Part shown: positions 35,187 through 47,328 of the stretch, piece by piece
How positions within the stretch are numbered: position 1 is the first letter of the stretch
Layout of the letters: every line of letters starts with the position of its first letter
Assembly: GCA_035048815.1 (NCBI GenBank)
Contig: JAUCBN010000026.1
Coordinates: forward strand, 10,857,501-10,921,500
Direction of reading: 5' to 3'
DNA from: Abelmoschus esculentus
Taxonomy: Eukaryota > Streptophyta > Magnoliopsida > Malvales > Malvaceae
Length of the DNA stretch: 64,000 bases
Program-made: the position numbers and the translations under genes
Notes under the pieces: generated by a model
Databases searched by the model: none
What the model saw: only the letters and a program-made list of their open reading frames with translations
What the model was told of the DNA's origin: nothing

Positions 35187-37137
35187 ATAGGAGTAGTAAG
35201 AATCGATAATATCGCAGGAACTAGTGATGTAGGAAATCCGCTACCTAATCATACGGAGCCCGGGGTGAATGCAGTCACTGATCAAAACAATAGAAGGATA
35301 AAATACAGTGTGGAGGAGGTGAAATCTCCACTAAAATGGGTGTGGAAAAAGATTGTTGAAAGAGGCCTAATACCACCAGCGGTTGGAGGTATGGAAGCTA
35401 TCCATCAATCATGTCCTTATCATGATACAATGTACCATCCGATATGAGATTGGATGGAATTTAAAGCTCTAGTACAGGAGTTAATCGACAACAAGGAGAT
35501 AGAGTTCCTCGAAGAGGATACATCTAAATCTACGGAGGTTTGCGCTTCGGAACCAAACAACTCTAAGAACGTTCCATTCCTGGTAATTTTAGAACCGAAA
35601 AAGTTAGAGGTAGCCAAGTTTACAAAAACCAGGCTTTCTGTTCAAGCACCACAACCTTTTTCTTTCCAAGATCCAAAGAGATTTCTATGGAAATATGATT
35701 GTCGAATCACCCATCATGAAGACACTATGAAAGCAGTAGCAGGGGCAGTAAACGATGTGATATTCCACACGAGAAGTGGAACCCAATTCGTCTTTAAAGG
35801 AAATAAAGACTCAAAAGGAAAGTCTCTTATCGTGGAGCCACCAAGAGGTGTTTTTCAAGAACCTAAATCGTCAGTCAACGAGCCTGTAAAGGAGGAAGAG
35901 ATGAAAGAATTCTTGAAGTTCTTAAAGCATAGTGAATATAATTTCGTCGAGCACCTCAGAAGGTTACCTACTCATATATCGATATTGGCTTTGCTACTTA
36001 GTTCTTAAGCTCACCAGAATGCACTACTAAAGGTGCTCAACGAGACCTTCGTCCCTAATGACATATCAGTGAATAAGCTCGATAGACTGGTAAACAATTT
36101 GAACGCAAACAACTTCATTCACTTCAATGATGATGAGATCCCTCCTGAAGGTATGAGATCTACCAAGGCCTTACACATCACTACCCAGTGCAAAGGGTAT
36201 ACCTTGCCCGGAGTATTGGTAGATAAGGGATCCGCCCTGAATGTAATGCCATTAAACACATTAAATAGGCTCCTAATAGACAGTAACCACATGAAAACTT
36301 GTAGCACCATTGTACGTGCCTTTGATGGGACAGAGAGAAATGTAGTGGGAAGGATGGCTATACCACTACAAGTGGGCCCTAACACTTATGATGTTGATTT
36401 CTTGATAATGGACATCAGACCCACTTATAATTGTCTACTGGGAAGACCATGGATCCATTCTACTGGGGCCGTACCATCATCATTACACCAAAAACTGAAA
36501 TTCATCTATGATGGAAAGCTTGTCACAATCAACGCTGAAGAAGACATTATAGCCTCCGTCACGAGCGATGCATCATACGTGGAAATTGATGAGAAAACAC
36601 TTGAGTGTTCTTTTCGATCATTCGAGTTTGTCAGTGCTACTTTTGTCGCAGAGAAAAATAAAATACCTATATCGAAATTATCTCGGACAACAAGGATGGG
36701 AATTAAACTGACTGTGAGGCGAGGAGCCCGAGTTGCCAGAGGGCTAGGAAGACGCCTACAAGGTCGTGCCAAGGCACCAACCATCACCAATAAGAAGGAC
36801 CGTTTTGGCTTGAGATACATGCCAACTGCGGATGAAATGAGAAAATTTCTTTTGAAAAAACAAAAAAGGAGAAAAGCTCGTTTGCAAGGAAAGGAGGCTC
36901 ACTGGGAACCTATGATATTTCCTTCATTGACCCAGAACTTCGTCTTTGGAGGAATTATATATCCAGAAATAGAAGAAGCAGAGTTAAGGAAATTGATGGG
37001 TAAGTTGGACATCAACGCCATCTCTGAAGAAGGAAACGTTGCAAATATCCCAAAGGAATCGTACCATACTCACCAGGAATTACTCTGAATAATTGGACTG
37101 TGGAAGAACTCCCTACAGTTTTTAGGAAAATTTTAGA
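35187..37137 (+). pseudogene. Ogre-like gag-protease linker and aspartic protease
   Basis: Same frame as the second half of gag, interrupted by stops at 35184, 35445 and 36006. The last open block (36033-37088) holds the retropepsin: active-site region VLVDKGSALNVMPL with the catalytic Asp at 36222-36224, then FLIMDIRPTYNCLLGRPWIH. The usual residue after the Asp is replaced by Lys, as far as I know the family. Downstream is a basic region (RRGARVARGLGRRLQGRAK) and a conserved LRYMPTADEM-type segment. It would have processed the polyprotein. Confidence 0.85.
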
Positions 37138-37339
37138 GTAAAGTTCAAATCATACTTGTTACTTTTAGCCCGAGGGTAACAAGAATCCGTTTTTGTAAAA
37201 AGGGCCTAAGTATATTTGTGATAATAAAATGAAACCTTTTGTTGTAAAAATTTTTGCAAATGTTTTCATTTTCAAATAGTTGATTCTCAACTATAATTCG
37301 AATTCTTAATTATTTTGTTCAAATAAGATTTTATTTCAG
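37138..37339 (+). other. Candidate intron between protease and RT
   Basis: A 202-bp AT-rich gap with stops in all frames begins AGA/GTAAAG and ends TTATTTCAG/GTCCCC. Coding similarity to the family resumes just after the acceptor (DIELSSNVKANPEL). Ogre elements are known to carry a spliced intron at this place. Splicing here is inferred, not shown. Confidence 0.55.
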
Positions 37340-38330
37340 GTCCCCAGATATCGAACTATCAAGCAACGTTAAAGCTAATCCAGAACTCATCTTCAAGAGA
37401 GAAGTGTGTCTAGGAGAGCTTTCAGAATCTGAGGATGACCAAGATTATGAGTTGCCTCTCGACTTGCTAAGACTGATAGAGCACGAAGAGAAACAGATCT
37501 AGCCCCACAAGGAATCCGTTGAGACCGTGAGTTTGGGGAATAAAGAGGAGAACAAAGAAGTGAAAATCGGCACATGCATTACGGCCAAAACTAAACTTGA
37601 TCCGATTAATCTGCTCAAAGAGTTTAAAGATGTCTTTGCTTGGTCTTACCAAGATATGCCCGCATTAAACACAGATATTGTGGTACATAAACTCTCCATA
37701 AAGAAGGACTGCAAACCAGTTTAACAGAAACTACGAAGAATGAGACCCGATGTCTTACTAAAAATAAAAGAATAAGTGAAAAAACAGTATAACGCTGACT
37801 TTCTCCAAGAAGTCAAATACTCGGAATGGGTAGCCAATATAGTCCTTGTGCCCAAGAAAGACGATAAAGTGCGCATGTGCGTTGACTATCGGGACTTAAA
37901 TAAAGCCAGTCCAAAAGATAATTTTCCATTGTCTCACATCGACACTCTAGTCGATAATACAACAAAACATTCTTTGTTCTCCTTCATGGATGGATTTTCA
38001 GGGTACAATCAAATAAAAATGTATCCTGATGATATGCATAAAACAACATTTATGAAACAATAGGGAACCTTCTGTTACAAGGTGATGCCTTTTGGACTCA
38101 AGAATGCTGAGGCAACATACCAGTGAGCTATGGTGGCCTTATTCCATGATATGATGCATAAGGAGATCGAAGTCTATGTCGATGACATGATTGCAAAGTC
38201 ACAGACCGAAGACGAGCTCATAAGAGTCTTAAGAAAACTCTTCTTGAGGCTAAGGAAGTTTCAACTGAAGCTAAATCCTACCAAATGCACGTTTGGAGTC
38301 GCATCCAGGAAATTGTTGGTTTCATAGTCA
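37340..38330 (+). pseudogene. Ogre-like reverse transcriptase, broken
   Basis: Reading continues after the candidate intron with an acidic linker and LLKEFKDVFAWSYQDMP, then the RT palm. Motifs seen: WVANIVLVPKKDDKVRMC, VDYRDLNKASPKDNFPL, FSFMDGFSGYNQIKM, FCYKVMPFGLKN and the catalytic VYVDDMIAKS (YVDD codons near 38175-38186). Stops interrupt at 37499, 37722, 37773, 38061, 38124 and 38325, mostly single-codon changes in an otherwise co-linear frame. It cannot make a full enzyme. Confidence 0.92.
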
Positions 38331-39056
38331 GTGAAAGGGGCATCGAGTCGACCCCGACAAAGTTAAAGCTATTCAAGAGCTACCACCTCCACACACGCAG
38401 AAACAAGTGAGAGGTTTTCTGGGAAGACTAATTTACATTGCTCGATTTATTTCACAACTAACCGAAAAATGTGATCCTATCTTTCAACTCTTAAAGAAAC
38501 ATGACCATGGAGAATGGGATGAAGAATGTCAGGAAGCCTTTGACAAAATTAAATTCTATCTGACAAGCCCTCCGGTTCTGGTGCCACCAGTTCCGAATAG
38601 ACCTTTAATCCTATATTTACGGTCTTCGAGAAATCTATGGGATGCATATTGGGTCAACATGATGACTCGGGCAGAAAAAAAGCGATCTACTACCTCAGCA
38701 AAAAGTTCACAGATTGCGAAATAAGATATTCACCATTTGAAAAAGCCTGTTGCGCTCTAGTTTGGACTACTAAGAGACTGAGACAGTATATGCTATATCA
38801 TACAACGTGGCTAATCTCAAAACTCAATCCTCTCAAATACCTGATGGAGTCAACCGCATTGACTGGCAGAATGGCTAGATGGCAGATTCTTTTGTCTAAA
38901 TTTGATATTGTATATGTCAATCAGAAGGTCATTAAAGGTAATGCTATAGCCGACTCTTTGGCCAGCAGGGCTTTAGAGGACTACGAACCTCTAAATTTTG
39001 ACTTCCCCAACGAAGACTTGATGTGTGTTGAGGAAAATGTCGCAAGTAATGACCAA
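38331..39056 (+). pseudogene. Ty3/gypsy RNase H region, frameshifted
   Basis: Two blocks in different frames. 38407-38620: RGFLGRLIYIARFISQLTEK and a CQEAFDKIKFYLTSPPVLV connection region. 38637-39056: MGCILGQHDDSGRKKAIYYL, YMLYHTTWLISKLNPLKYLM, IKGNAIADSLASRALEDY. Frameshifts lie near 38320 and 38620. This domain degraded the RNA template in RNA-DNA hybrids. Confidence 0.85.
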
Positions 39057-39059
39057 TAG

Positions 39060-39698
39060 AAATTGAATTTCGACGGTGCTTCCAATACCAATGGTAAGGG
39101 AATTGGGGAAGTGTTAGTATCCCCAGAAGGTGATTGTTACCCCTTCGCAAGTAAGCTTGACTTTGACTGCAAAAACAATGTAGCAGAGTATGAAGCATGC
39201 ATCATGGGAATCCGAGCGGCCATCGATCGAAAGATTAAACAGTTAAAAGTATACGGAGACTCAATGCACGTGATTTATCAACTCCGTGGAGAATAGGGCA
39301 CCCGAGATCCTAAGTTGATGGAATATCGAAATTTGGTTCTTGACTTGATTAAGCCATTCTATGAAATATCATTTCATTATCTTTCGCGAGAAGATAACCA
39401 AATGGAGGTTGCTCTGGCTACGTTATCATCACTGATCCAAGTGAATAAACCATCAGATATGAGGCCGATACATATGAGTATATATGATTCTCCAGCCTAT
39501 TGTTACAACGTTGAGGAGGACGAAAGCAATGAATATCCTTGGTACCATGATGTCTTACAGTACATAAAGAAGCATGAGTATCCAAAAGGAGCTTCAGAGA
39601 ATGAGAAAATGACGCTACGAAGACTAGCAATCGATTATGTCCTAGATGACGAGATCTTTTACAAAAAAGAAAAGACCAGATACTGCTACGATGCGTAA
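39060..39698 (+). pseudogene. Second, archaeal-type RNase H (Tat-lineage marker)
   Basis: The segment opens with LNFDGASNTNGKGIGEVLVS, then NNVAEYEACIMGIRAAIDRK and VYGDSMHVIYQLRGE, giving the D, E and D positions of a separate RNase H fold. TAG codons at 39057-39059 and 39294-39296 occupy positions where relatives have Trp. A further linker (FHYLSREDNQMEVALATLSS) runs to a TAA at 39696. A second RNase H between RT-RNase H and integrase is diagnostic for the Tat/Ogre clade. Confidence 0.88.
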
Positions 39699-40785
39699 AT
39701 ACGGCCAAAGCCAAGATGATCCTTGAAGAAGTACACGAGGGCGTTTGCGAAACCCATGCCAATGGATTCACAATGGCGAGACAAATTATGAGATTTGGGT
39801 ATTATTGGCCCACAATAGTAAGTGACAATATTGAATATGCTAAAACGTGTCATAAATGTCAAATATATGTTGACAAGATTCATGTTCCTCCATCGCCTCT
39901 CCATGTGATGACATCTTCGATGCCATTTTCAATGTGGGGCATGGATGTTATTGGGTCTATCTCACCTAAGGCTTCCAATGGTCATCGTTTCATCTTCGTT
40001 GTCATTGACTACTTCACTAAGTGGGTAGAAGCAACCACTTATGCTAATGTTACCAAAGTAGTACTAAGCCGATTCCTCAAAAAGGAAATTATATATAGAT
40101 ACGGAATGTCAGAGAGCATCATATCTGATAATGCGTTGAGCCTGAACAAAAAGACCATAACAGAGGTCTACAAGCAATACAATATAAGGCACCACAATTC
40201 CTCGCCATACCGTCCGCAGATGAACGGAGTAGTTGAAACAGCCAATAAGAACATCAACAAAATTATTGGAAAGATGGTAGAAACTTACCGAGAATGGCAC
40301 GAGAAGCTACCATTTACCTTACCTGCTTATAGAACATCAGCTAGAACTTCTATTGGGCAACTCCTGGTTCCCTAGTGTATTGGATAGAAGCAGTGTTACC
40401 CATAGAAGTTGAAATCCCTTCCTTGAGAGTTCTGTCAGAGCTAAAGGTAGACGAAGCTGAATGGGCTTAAGCCAGGCATGACCAGCTTGCCTTGATCAAA
40501 GAGAAAAGGTTGAAGGCCATCCAACACGGTCAAATGTACCAGAAACGAATGATGCGAGCTTTTAATAAAAAGATTCCCCCAAGAGAATTTCGTGAAGGAG
40601 ATCTGGTTCTGAAAAAGATTCTCCCTATACAGAAAGACTTCTGAGGCAAATGGATGCCGAATTGGGAAGGGCCATACATTGTGAAAAAAGTCTTCTCAAG
40701 GGGAGTGTTAATTCTGTCTGAAATGGATGGCAAAGATCTACCTAATCTAGTGAACTCAGATGCAGTCAAAAAGTATTTCGCTTGA
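39699..40785 (+). pseudogene. Ogre-like integrase, broken near the C-terminus
   Basis: The block at 39716-40375 contains the HHCC zinc region (HEGVCETHANG and CHKCQIY) and the catalytic core: Asp in MWGMDVIGSI (39944-39946), Asp in SIISDNALS and Glu in NGVVETANKN, so DDE is preserved. A frameshift at ~40360 leads into SLRVLSELKVDEAEWA and FREGDLVLKKILPIQKDF, each ending at a stop, and the conserved tail finishes at a TGA at 40783-40785. It would have inserted the cDNA. Confidence 0.9.
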
Positions 40786-41451
40786 AGACTCGTAGACACA
40801 CAAATACACTCTACCAAGCTAGCTTTGTAAAGCTTAATAGTTAGATATCTGGGGCATCAAATCTTGTCCTTTTTTGTATCTTTTTGTTGTTAATACTTAC
40901 CCTGAGCTTTGTTGTCAATAAAATCTTTTGTTAATAAAAAGTTAGCAAATCTTTTACATTGCTTCTGAAATTTCCTAAAAAATAGAGGGATTAGAAGCGA
41001 TCTCACTCAGGGAAAGAAATGTTGTCAGAAAACACCTTGAAAATAGAAAAAGCTTTCTTCAGACAGGTTGGAATCAAATATTTCTATCCGATGAAAGAGA
41101 CACAACTATCAAGGTATCAACAACCAATCAAGACAATTGATTAAGCAATTTCTGTGAAAAATCATTGTCATATACATTTTACATTTCATGCTAGGAGCAT
41201 GCATGCAAGCATCAAACATGTTAGAGTTATGCGGTGCATGCTAACCCTAATATCCTGAGTTTACTTGTGAAAGTGTTACAGATTTTGTCTTTTTAGCAAC
41301 AACGAAATAGACCAGCATAACGTGACCATCAAGGCACTTCAATAGGATAGTGCAGCCTTAACTCGGATTACTACCCTTTGTTAGGAAGTATAGGTAAGGA
41401 TCCTCAACCATTGTAGTTGCTTTTGGTGAAAAGGTAATACCAATGATTGAA
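40786..41451 (+). other. Ogre-like 3' untranslated region
   Basis: No coding sequence. Leads from the integrase stop to the first tandem array. Confidence 0.6.
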
Positions 41452-42003
41452 AAGGACTATTCGAACGTCCATTAAAATCCATTTTCATGAATGGTCAAAG
41501 GAAATCAATCCCTTTGAATAAACCCAATCTCACGATCGGTATCAACTGAGTGTACCCAAGGGAATGATACAACTAAACTGGGGCAAACGACCACCAGTAA
41601 AGGCGAGTCAAATTCGTTGATCCTTGTGCATTTGGGAAAAATGCATAAAAGAGGACTATTTGAATGTCCATTAAAATCCATTTTCACGAATGGTCAAAGG
41701 AAATCAATCCCTCTGAATAAATCCAATCTCAGGATTGGTACCAACTGATTGTACCTAGGGGAATGGTACAACTAGTCTGGGGTAAACGGCCCCGGTAAAG
41801 GCGCATCAAATTCGTTGACCCCTGTGCGTTTAGGAAAAAATGCATTAAAGAGGACTATTTAAATGTCCTTCAAAATCCATTTTCACGAATGTTTAAAAGA
41901 AAATAGATCCTTCGAAGAAAGAAAATCTCATAATTGGTACCGGCTGATGATACCAAATGAGATGAAACAATCAATCGGGAGCAAACAGCTACCAGTAAGG
42001 ATC
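41452..42003 (+). repeat. ~197-bp tandem array, nearly three units
   Basis: Units start with AGGACTATT(C/T)GAA(C/T)GTCC near 41452, 41652 and 41849; the third is shorter and more diverged. Shared landmarks are AAATCCATTTTCA(C/T)GAAT and GGTA(T/C)CAACTGA. Tandem repeats in the 3' untranslated region are a known habit of Tat/Ogre elements. Confidence 0.85.
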
Positions 42004-42500
42004 ACGTTTCTCCGTCAATGTAGCAGCTAAAGCATACACCAAACCCTATCGTCAAATTATGCTCTTTCGTCAATGTGGTAGCATCTAAACCCCATCAAAT
42101 CGTGCTTCTTCGTCAGTACAACGGCATCAAAACTCCATCAAATCATGTTTCTCCGTCAGTGTTGCAGCTTCAGAGTGACAGAACTCGTAGTCAGATCTCG
42201 CTTCTCCGATAGTGTTGTAAGTAGATTAAATGGCATTTCCCATCTCGCAGCAGTGGTGTAGATGGATCAGACAAATCATGTATCTTCGTCAGTGTTGTAA
42301 CTTCCGAGTGACAGAACTCGTCGTCGGATCTCGCTTCTCCGACAGTTTTTTGAGTGGATCAAATGGTGTTTCCTATCTCGCGATAGTGGTGCAGATGGAT
42401 CAAACAAATCATGCTACTTCGTTAGTTTTGTAGCTCAAGAGTGACAGAACTCGTTGTTAAATCTCGTTTCTCCGGTAGTGTTGCAAGCAGATCGAATGTT
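42004..42500 (+). repeat. 133-bp tandem array
   Basis: GAGTGACAGAACTCGT recurs at 42173, 42306 and 42439, exactly 133 bp apart, with co-linear TCTCGCTTCTCCGA and GATGGATCA(A/G)ACAAATCATG blocks. Shorter, more decayed CTCCGTCAGTGTTGCAGC-like pieces extend the array on both sides (to about 42690). Confidence 0.85.
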
Positions 42501-42913
42501 GTTCCTTATCGCAATGTCAGTACTATGAATGGACCGTATAAATCTTGCTTCGTAAATATTCCAACCTAATCGAGCATCATAATTCCTCTCCAGATCTTAC
42601 TTCCTCGGTAGTGTAGCTAGATTAGACATCAGTGCTCGTACCAGACTTTGCTTCTCCGACAATGTTACAGCCAGGTCCAGTCTTTAGCATAAATGATAGC
42701 ATAACAACACTCAAGTTTTGTGCCACCTTCTCCAACAAATCGTCAGTTTTGAAGATTTTATGGACAAGGGAGGTGGAATATATAAAATTAGAGCCATAGA
42801 GAAGAAGCGGTGGCCAAAAAGAACCCTTACCTTACCAATGAAGAACCCTTAAACCACACGAAATGAAATAGGTTTTTCTTTATCTTTGCTCTATTGTTGT
42901 TACATAACAATGA

Positions 42914-42928
42914 GCAAAGAGGGGCAGT
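42914..42928 (+). other. Polypurine tract
   Basis: GCAAAGAGGGGCAGT directly abuts the TG of the 3' LTR, the expected position of the plus-strand primer. Confidence 0.8.
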
Positions 42929-44450
42929 TGTAATAACCCATTATACATACAAAAACCATCCATTATTATATCCAATCCAATATATAAAATCCAAAATATC
43001 ATTTTATTACAAGCCCAAAACCAAGCCCATAACCGGCTAACCCATTACACCCACATCCCAAACCACATATCCATTAATCTAGGACTAACCAAACCCTAAA
43101 TGCCCTAATGGAACCCTAACCAAACCGGTAGCAAACCGATCGCTGCCCTTGCTCTCCATGTCAGCCAGCTATCCGTGCGTGGCCGCCACGCGCGGCGATT
43201 CGAATCGCACGTGGCCTTCACGCTCTCTCTCATTCGACGAGAAGGCCGACCACCGGCCTCGATCTGACCAGATCTGCACCCACCACCCTTGTCCTTTCAT
43301 CTGTAAAAAGAAGAAAATAATTAGATCTAGGGGGAAAATTCAGAAATAGGATAAATTTCCTCCTTTTTTCGATTATAATACATGTAAATCTGGGGTATAA
43401 AAACCCAGAACCAAAGCTTGTAACCAGTTACAGAGGACCGACTAAAAAATCAATCAAAAAAGAAGCATTTCGAATAAAAATTTCTATTCGAAAGCAATCA
43501 ATATCAAGGAAATATATTCGAAAAAAAAAGAGAGGAGAGGAGTGGTCGGAGCAAGCATATCAGAAGCAAAACAAAGGTAAAAAATAAAGCGATTCGAATG
43601 CTTATCTTCCAGATCTACGCTGATAGTGGCTTCTTTCCAAAAAACCGAGACTATATCTTTATTCCTTGCACCGAACCGAACCCGAAAGTAGCCTCCTTTC
43701 ATACTTTTGACCACCGGTACGGCGGCCCGCGGCCGTGCGCGGTGGTCGGGTATGCCTCCGGCCGCTAGATCTTTAGAGAGCTCCCAAAGCTCTATTATCT
43801 CAAGTAAAAGGAAGAAGAAAAAAATGAACTTTGAGGAAAAAAATTAAAGGGGGACATTTATATCAAGAGCAAAATGAAACCGTTTTGGTACCGGTTCATC
43901 GGGCCCAAAACGGTGCTGTTTTTTTACCTGGGTACTCGACTCTAGACACGTATACCGGACCCGACCCGCGCATAACCCGTAAAAAGGGACAAATTACGCG
44001 AGTAGTCCCTACACTCCCAGCGAGCTTCTGTTCCAGCATCTCAGTTTGCATCTTTTTTAATTTTAGCCCCTATTTTGCTTATTTTAGTCCTATAATTTTT
44101 ATTTCTTTCAATTTCAGCCTTATAACGTTTTATTTAACCTCTAAACTTCCTGTTTTTGCAGATTTGATCCTCATTTCAAAAAAAATTACTATGCTCATGT
44201 TTAATTGTTGTTAAAAATTTAATAACCTTTTGGATCACAGATCAAAATATCGAAATTATAATTTCGATCTTATAAAATATTTTATAATCGACATGTGCCA
44301 ATTTTGGGAGTTGTAGGGGTGCTCACCCTTCCCTATGCGTAATAGACTCCCGGATCCAGCTCTGGTTCTTAGACACAATCTTGGTGTCTCAATCGCACCA
44401 TTAAAAAAATGATTGGTGGCGATTCCCCGGTATGAATTCCGGTGATTGCA
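42929..44450 (+). repeat. Ogre-like 3' LTR
   Basis: 1522 bp, co-linear with 29288-30806 but with many substitutions and small indels, e.g. in the GC-rich 43149-43260 part. TATA box TATAAAAA at 43396-43403. 44451-44895 beyond the duplication is AT-rich; the 150-aa minus frame across the boundary is not a gene. Confidence 0.92.
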
Positions 44451-44904
44451 TACTAAAAAATAACACGTGATAAACAAGGATTTGAAAAAAAAATAAAAAA
44501 ATATTTTAGGGTTGTGTTCATATGAATAAATTGATGTCTTTTTTTTAAAAAAATGATATGTAGAAAATATATTCTTTCTACGTTGTCCATAACTAAAAAG
44601 AATGGTTCTTGATTTCCTTTCAGAACATAAACAAAAATTGACACTTTGGAACTTTACACTTATTTTGTTTTCTTTTCCTTCCTTTTTTATTTTCCCTGTA
44701 ACGATCAATTGTAAGGACTCTCAGGGTTTTGCTTTTTAGCCATAGTTTCTTAAATATATATATAAACATTTAAATATAAATTTAAATAAATAAAATTAAA
44801 TGAATTAATTGAACTAAACTTGATTAAAAAGCTTAACGAAAGACTGAGAACTGGGACACATACCAAAGATCTTGTCATGATAATTGAATGAGTAATATAA
44901 CATT

Positions 44905-45717
44905 GGCTTAAGGGTCTAATAAGCCCTTAAACTTTTACAAAAAAATCAATTAAGCCCTTAATTTTTTTTACACTCAAATAAGCCCTCAAACTAGAAAAAA
45001 AAATTAATTCAACCCTTCAACTTTTTTAACACCCAATTAAACCCTCAAACTCAATAAAAAAATCAATTTAACTCTTTTATCAACTTTAACCGTTAACTTT
45101 AACTTTTTGTTTTAAATTTTGTTAACACTTGTTGCAACAAAATAACTCAACTTTTTTATTTCTAGGAATTTTTAAAATTTATTTTTTAAAATTATATAAA
45201 AATCATGAAAAAAATATTTTTAAAATATATAAAAATTAATTTCAAAATTTAATTTAAAATGATAAATAATATTTTTTACAAAGATTAAAAATAAAAAATA
45301 AAAATATTAAATATTATTTTACAATTATAAAAAATATTTTTATATTTTAAAATAATTTAAAAATTTTCAAGATTTTTTTATAAAGTTTTTAGATTTTTTA
45401 TATATTTTTAAATTTGAAAATTTCTTAAAAATGATAAGTGGCATTATCTTGTCGTGATAAGTGTCAAAAAAATTAAAAAAAAACGTTAAAGTTAACGATC
45501 ATAGTTAATCAAAGGGTCAAATTGTTTTTTTTCTTGAGTCTGAGAGTTTAATTGAATGCAATAAGAGTTTAAAGGCTTAATTGATTTTTTACAATAGTTT
45601 AAGAGCTAAATTAATTTTTTTTAGTGAGTTTGAGGGTTTTATTGGGTGCAAAAAAAAAATTTAAGGGCTTAATTGACATTTTTACAAAAGCTTAAGGACT
45701 TATTGAACCCTTAAGCC
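44905..45717. mobile_element. MULE-type MITE, 813 bp, TSD TATAACATT
   Basis: Long terminal inverted repeats begin GGCTTAAGGGTCTAATAAGC on the left and GGCTTAAGGGTTCAATAAGT as the reverse complement of the right end; the symmetry continues for ~200 bp. A perfect 9-bp duplication TATAACATT lies at 44896-44904 and 45718-45726, the length made by Mutator-like transposases. There is no transposase. The interior is AT-rich. Confidence 0.92.
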
Positions 45718-45726
45718 TATAACATT

Positions 45727-47320
45727 ATTTAACTATAAGTTTAATAATAAATGTGTATTTTTTTTATAAATGCTATTGAATTTTTATTAAATCCATAGAA
45801 AATTATAATTACAACATAATTAAGAAGTAAAATAATTGGATTAAAAAATTCAAAAATTCTTACAACCTAAAAACAACGAAAAATAAAATTCCTATGGAAA
45901 TAAGCATAACGATAAAATTCAACAGCTTCCTGAATCTCATTGTCTCTGTCCAAACGAGATGCATAGTGAATGAAGGAGGAGTTCCAGGCGATTCAAACTG
46001 TCGTGCAAAAAGTACCGCTACCCAAGACTGATTTTATCAGCAAACAACCATCAACTGAGTGGGGATAAGTCTTTCCAAGTGACCACAGACAAAATAATAA
46101 ATCAGAAAACTAGCATCGATTGAATCTCTACGAACAATAATCGGTCGCTAGGGTATGATACAACATGCCATAAGGATAGACGAATCAAATCTCAAAACAA
46201 AAATAAAAACATGTCACAATGACAAAGAATAGCATGTCACAAGGACAAAAAAAAGATACTTATTAAAATAAAACAAGAAAAAGAGATAGATCCGGTGATC
46301 GACAACCAACACTAAAATTGATTGTCGACCACCGATCAAAAGAAACGATCAGAACGAAAAACCTAAAAAGATGAAATTTGGGAAGAAATGGAGGCAGAGG
46401 GTTAGAGAGAATTAGGTTTTATCATTTCCTTCTCTTATCATGGCATAAATGTGTATTTTTAAAAGTAATATTTAAGTTACTCAATTATAAGTTTAGAAAT
46501 AAATTATTTATTTATTTCGTCAGTATAAATTTTTTTAAGTTTTACATAATTTTGGATCATTGAATAAGTGAAATGAATAACTATGATTATCAATAAAATA
46601 TGTGAAGATTATTACTTATAGAAAAAAGTAATGAGTTAATTTTAATCATCCATTTTTTATATCGATCCAAAAAAATATATAAATTTAAAATTTTTTATAT
46701 TGTATAAGTATATCTCAATTATATATATATATATATATGCATATTTAAAAGAAAATACACATTTAAAAATTGGAGGATTATTAAACAAAATGAGAGATTA
46801 AAAGTATCAAATTGTCATAGAAATTAAATTAAAACACGGTTCTTAATAATAACTAAAATGCTTGGGAATAATGGAACCTCAATGAACTGTTCAATCTTCT
46901 TTTATATTATATAATTGTGTTTAAAATTGGAACAACACACATCAATTTTAAATAGCCCAAGCCCAACACCAAGCATGCTTCAGAAGGTGTCCATGAAATA
47001 AAAGAAACAAGCGACTTTGCTAATAGAATCTTGAATTATAGAATGAATGGAAATCGAATGGGACAAATAAATTGAATCTAACGAGTAGTTTCGATAAAAA
47101 AAATAATATTTATTTTAAAATTTTAAATAATTTTATCTATAAAATATAAATACACTATTAAATAGTAAAATCTATAAATAAAAAAACGGCTCTACTCAAG
47201 GAATTTATAATCTAGAATCAATATGAATTCATTTCAATGTTGTAATAAGTTGCTATTATATAAATATTGATATAAGTTATTTATATATATTTTGATGTGT
47301 TCATACACTCTTATAATGTT
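45727..47320. other. AT-rich, no gene recognised
   Basis: A less AT-rich patch at 45940-46440 includes a short hairpin (GATCCGGTGATCGACAACC / GATTGTCGACCACCGATC, 46289-46338). A (TA)n microsatellite lies at ~46719-46738. The 61-aa frame at 46378 shows no motif. Confidence 0.4.
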
Positions 47321-47328
47321 ATTATTTT

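Larger units (their letters stand above)
29288..44450 (+). mobile_element. Tat/Ogre-type Ty3/gypsy retrotransposon, 15.2 kb
   Basis: LTRs at 29288-30806 and 42929-44450 (TGTAATAACCC...GATT(A/G)CA) are flanked by a perfect TACTA duplication (29283-29287 and 44451-44455). Internal order is tRNA-Arg-type primer site, ORF1, gag, protease, intron-like gap, RT, RNase H, second (archaeal-type) RNase H, integrase, tandem repeats, polypurine tract. The double RNase H, an extra ORF before gag and large size define the Tat/Ogre lineage. All coding parts have stops or frameshifts and the LTRs differ at many sites, so it is a decayed but structurally complete copy. Confidence 0.93.

Noticed and set aside
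44256..44708. 150-aa minus frame spanning the 3' LTR boundary
   Set aside because: It crosses from LTR into flanking DNA, so it cannot be an ancestral gene; no motif.
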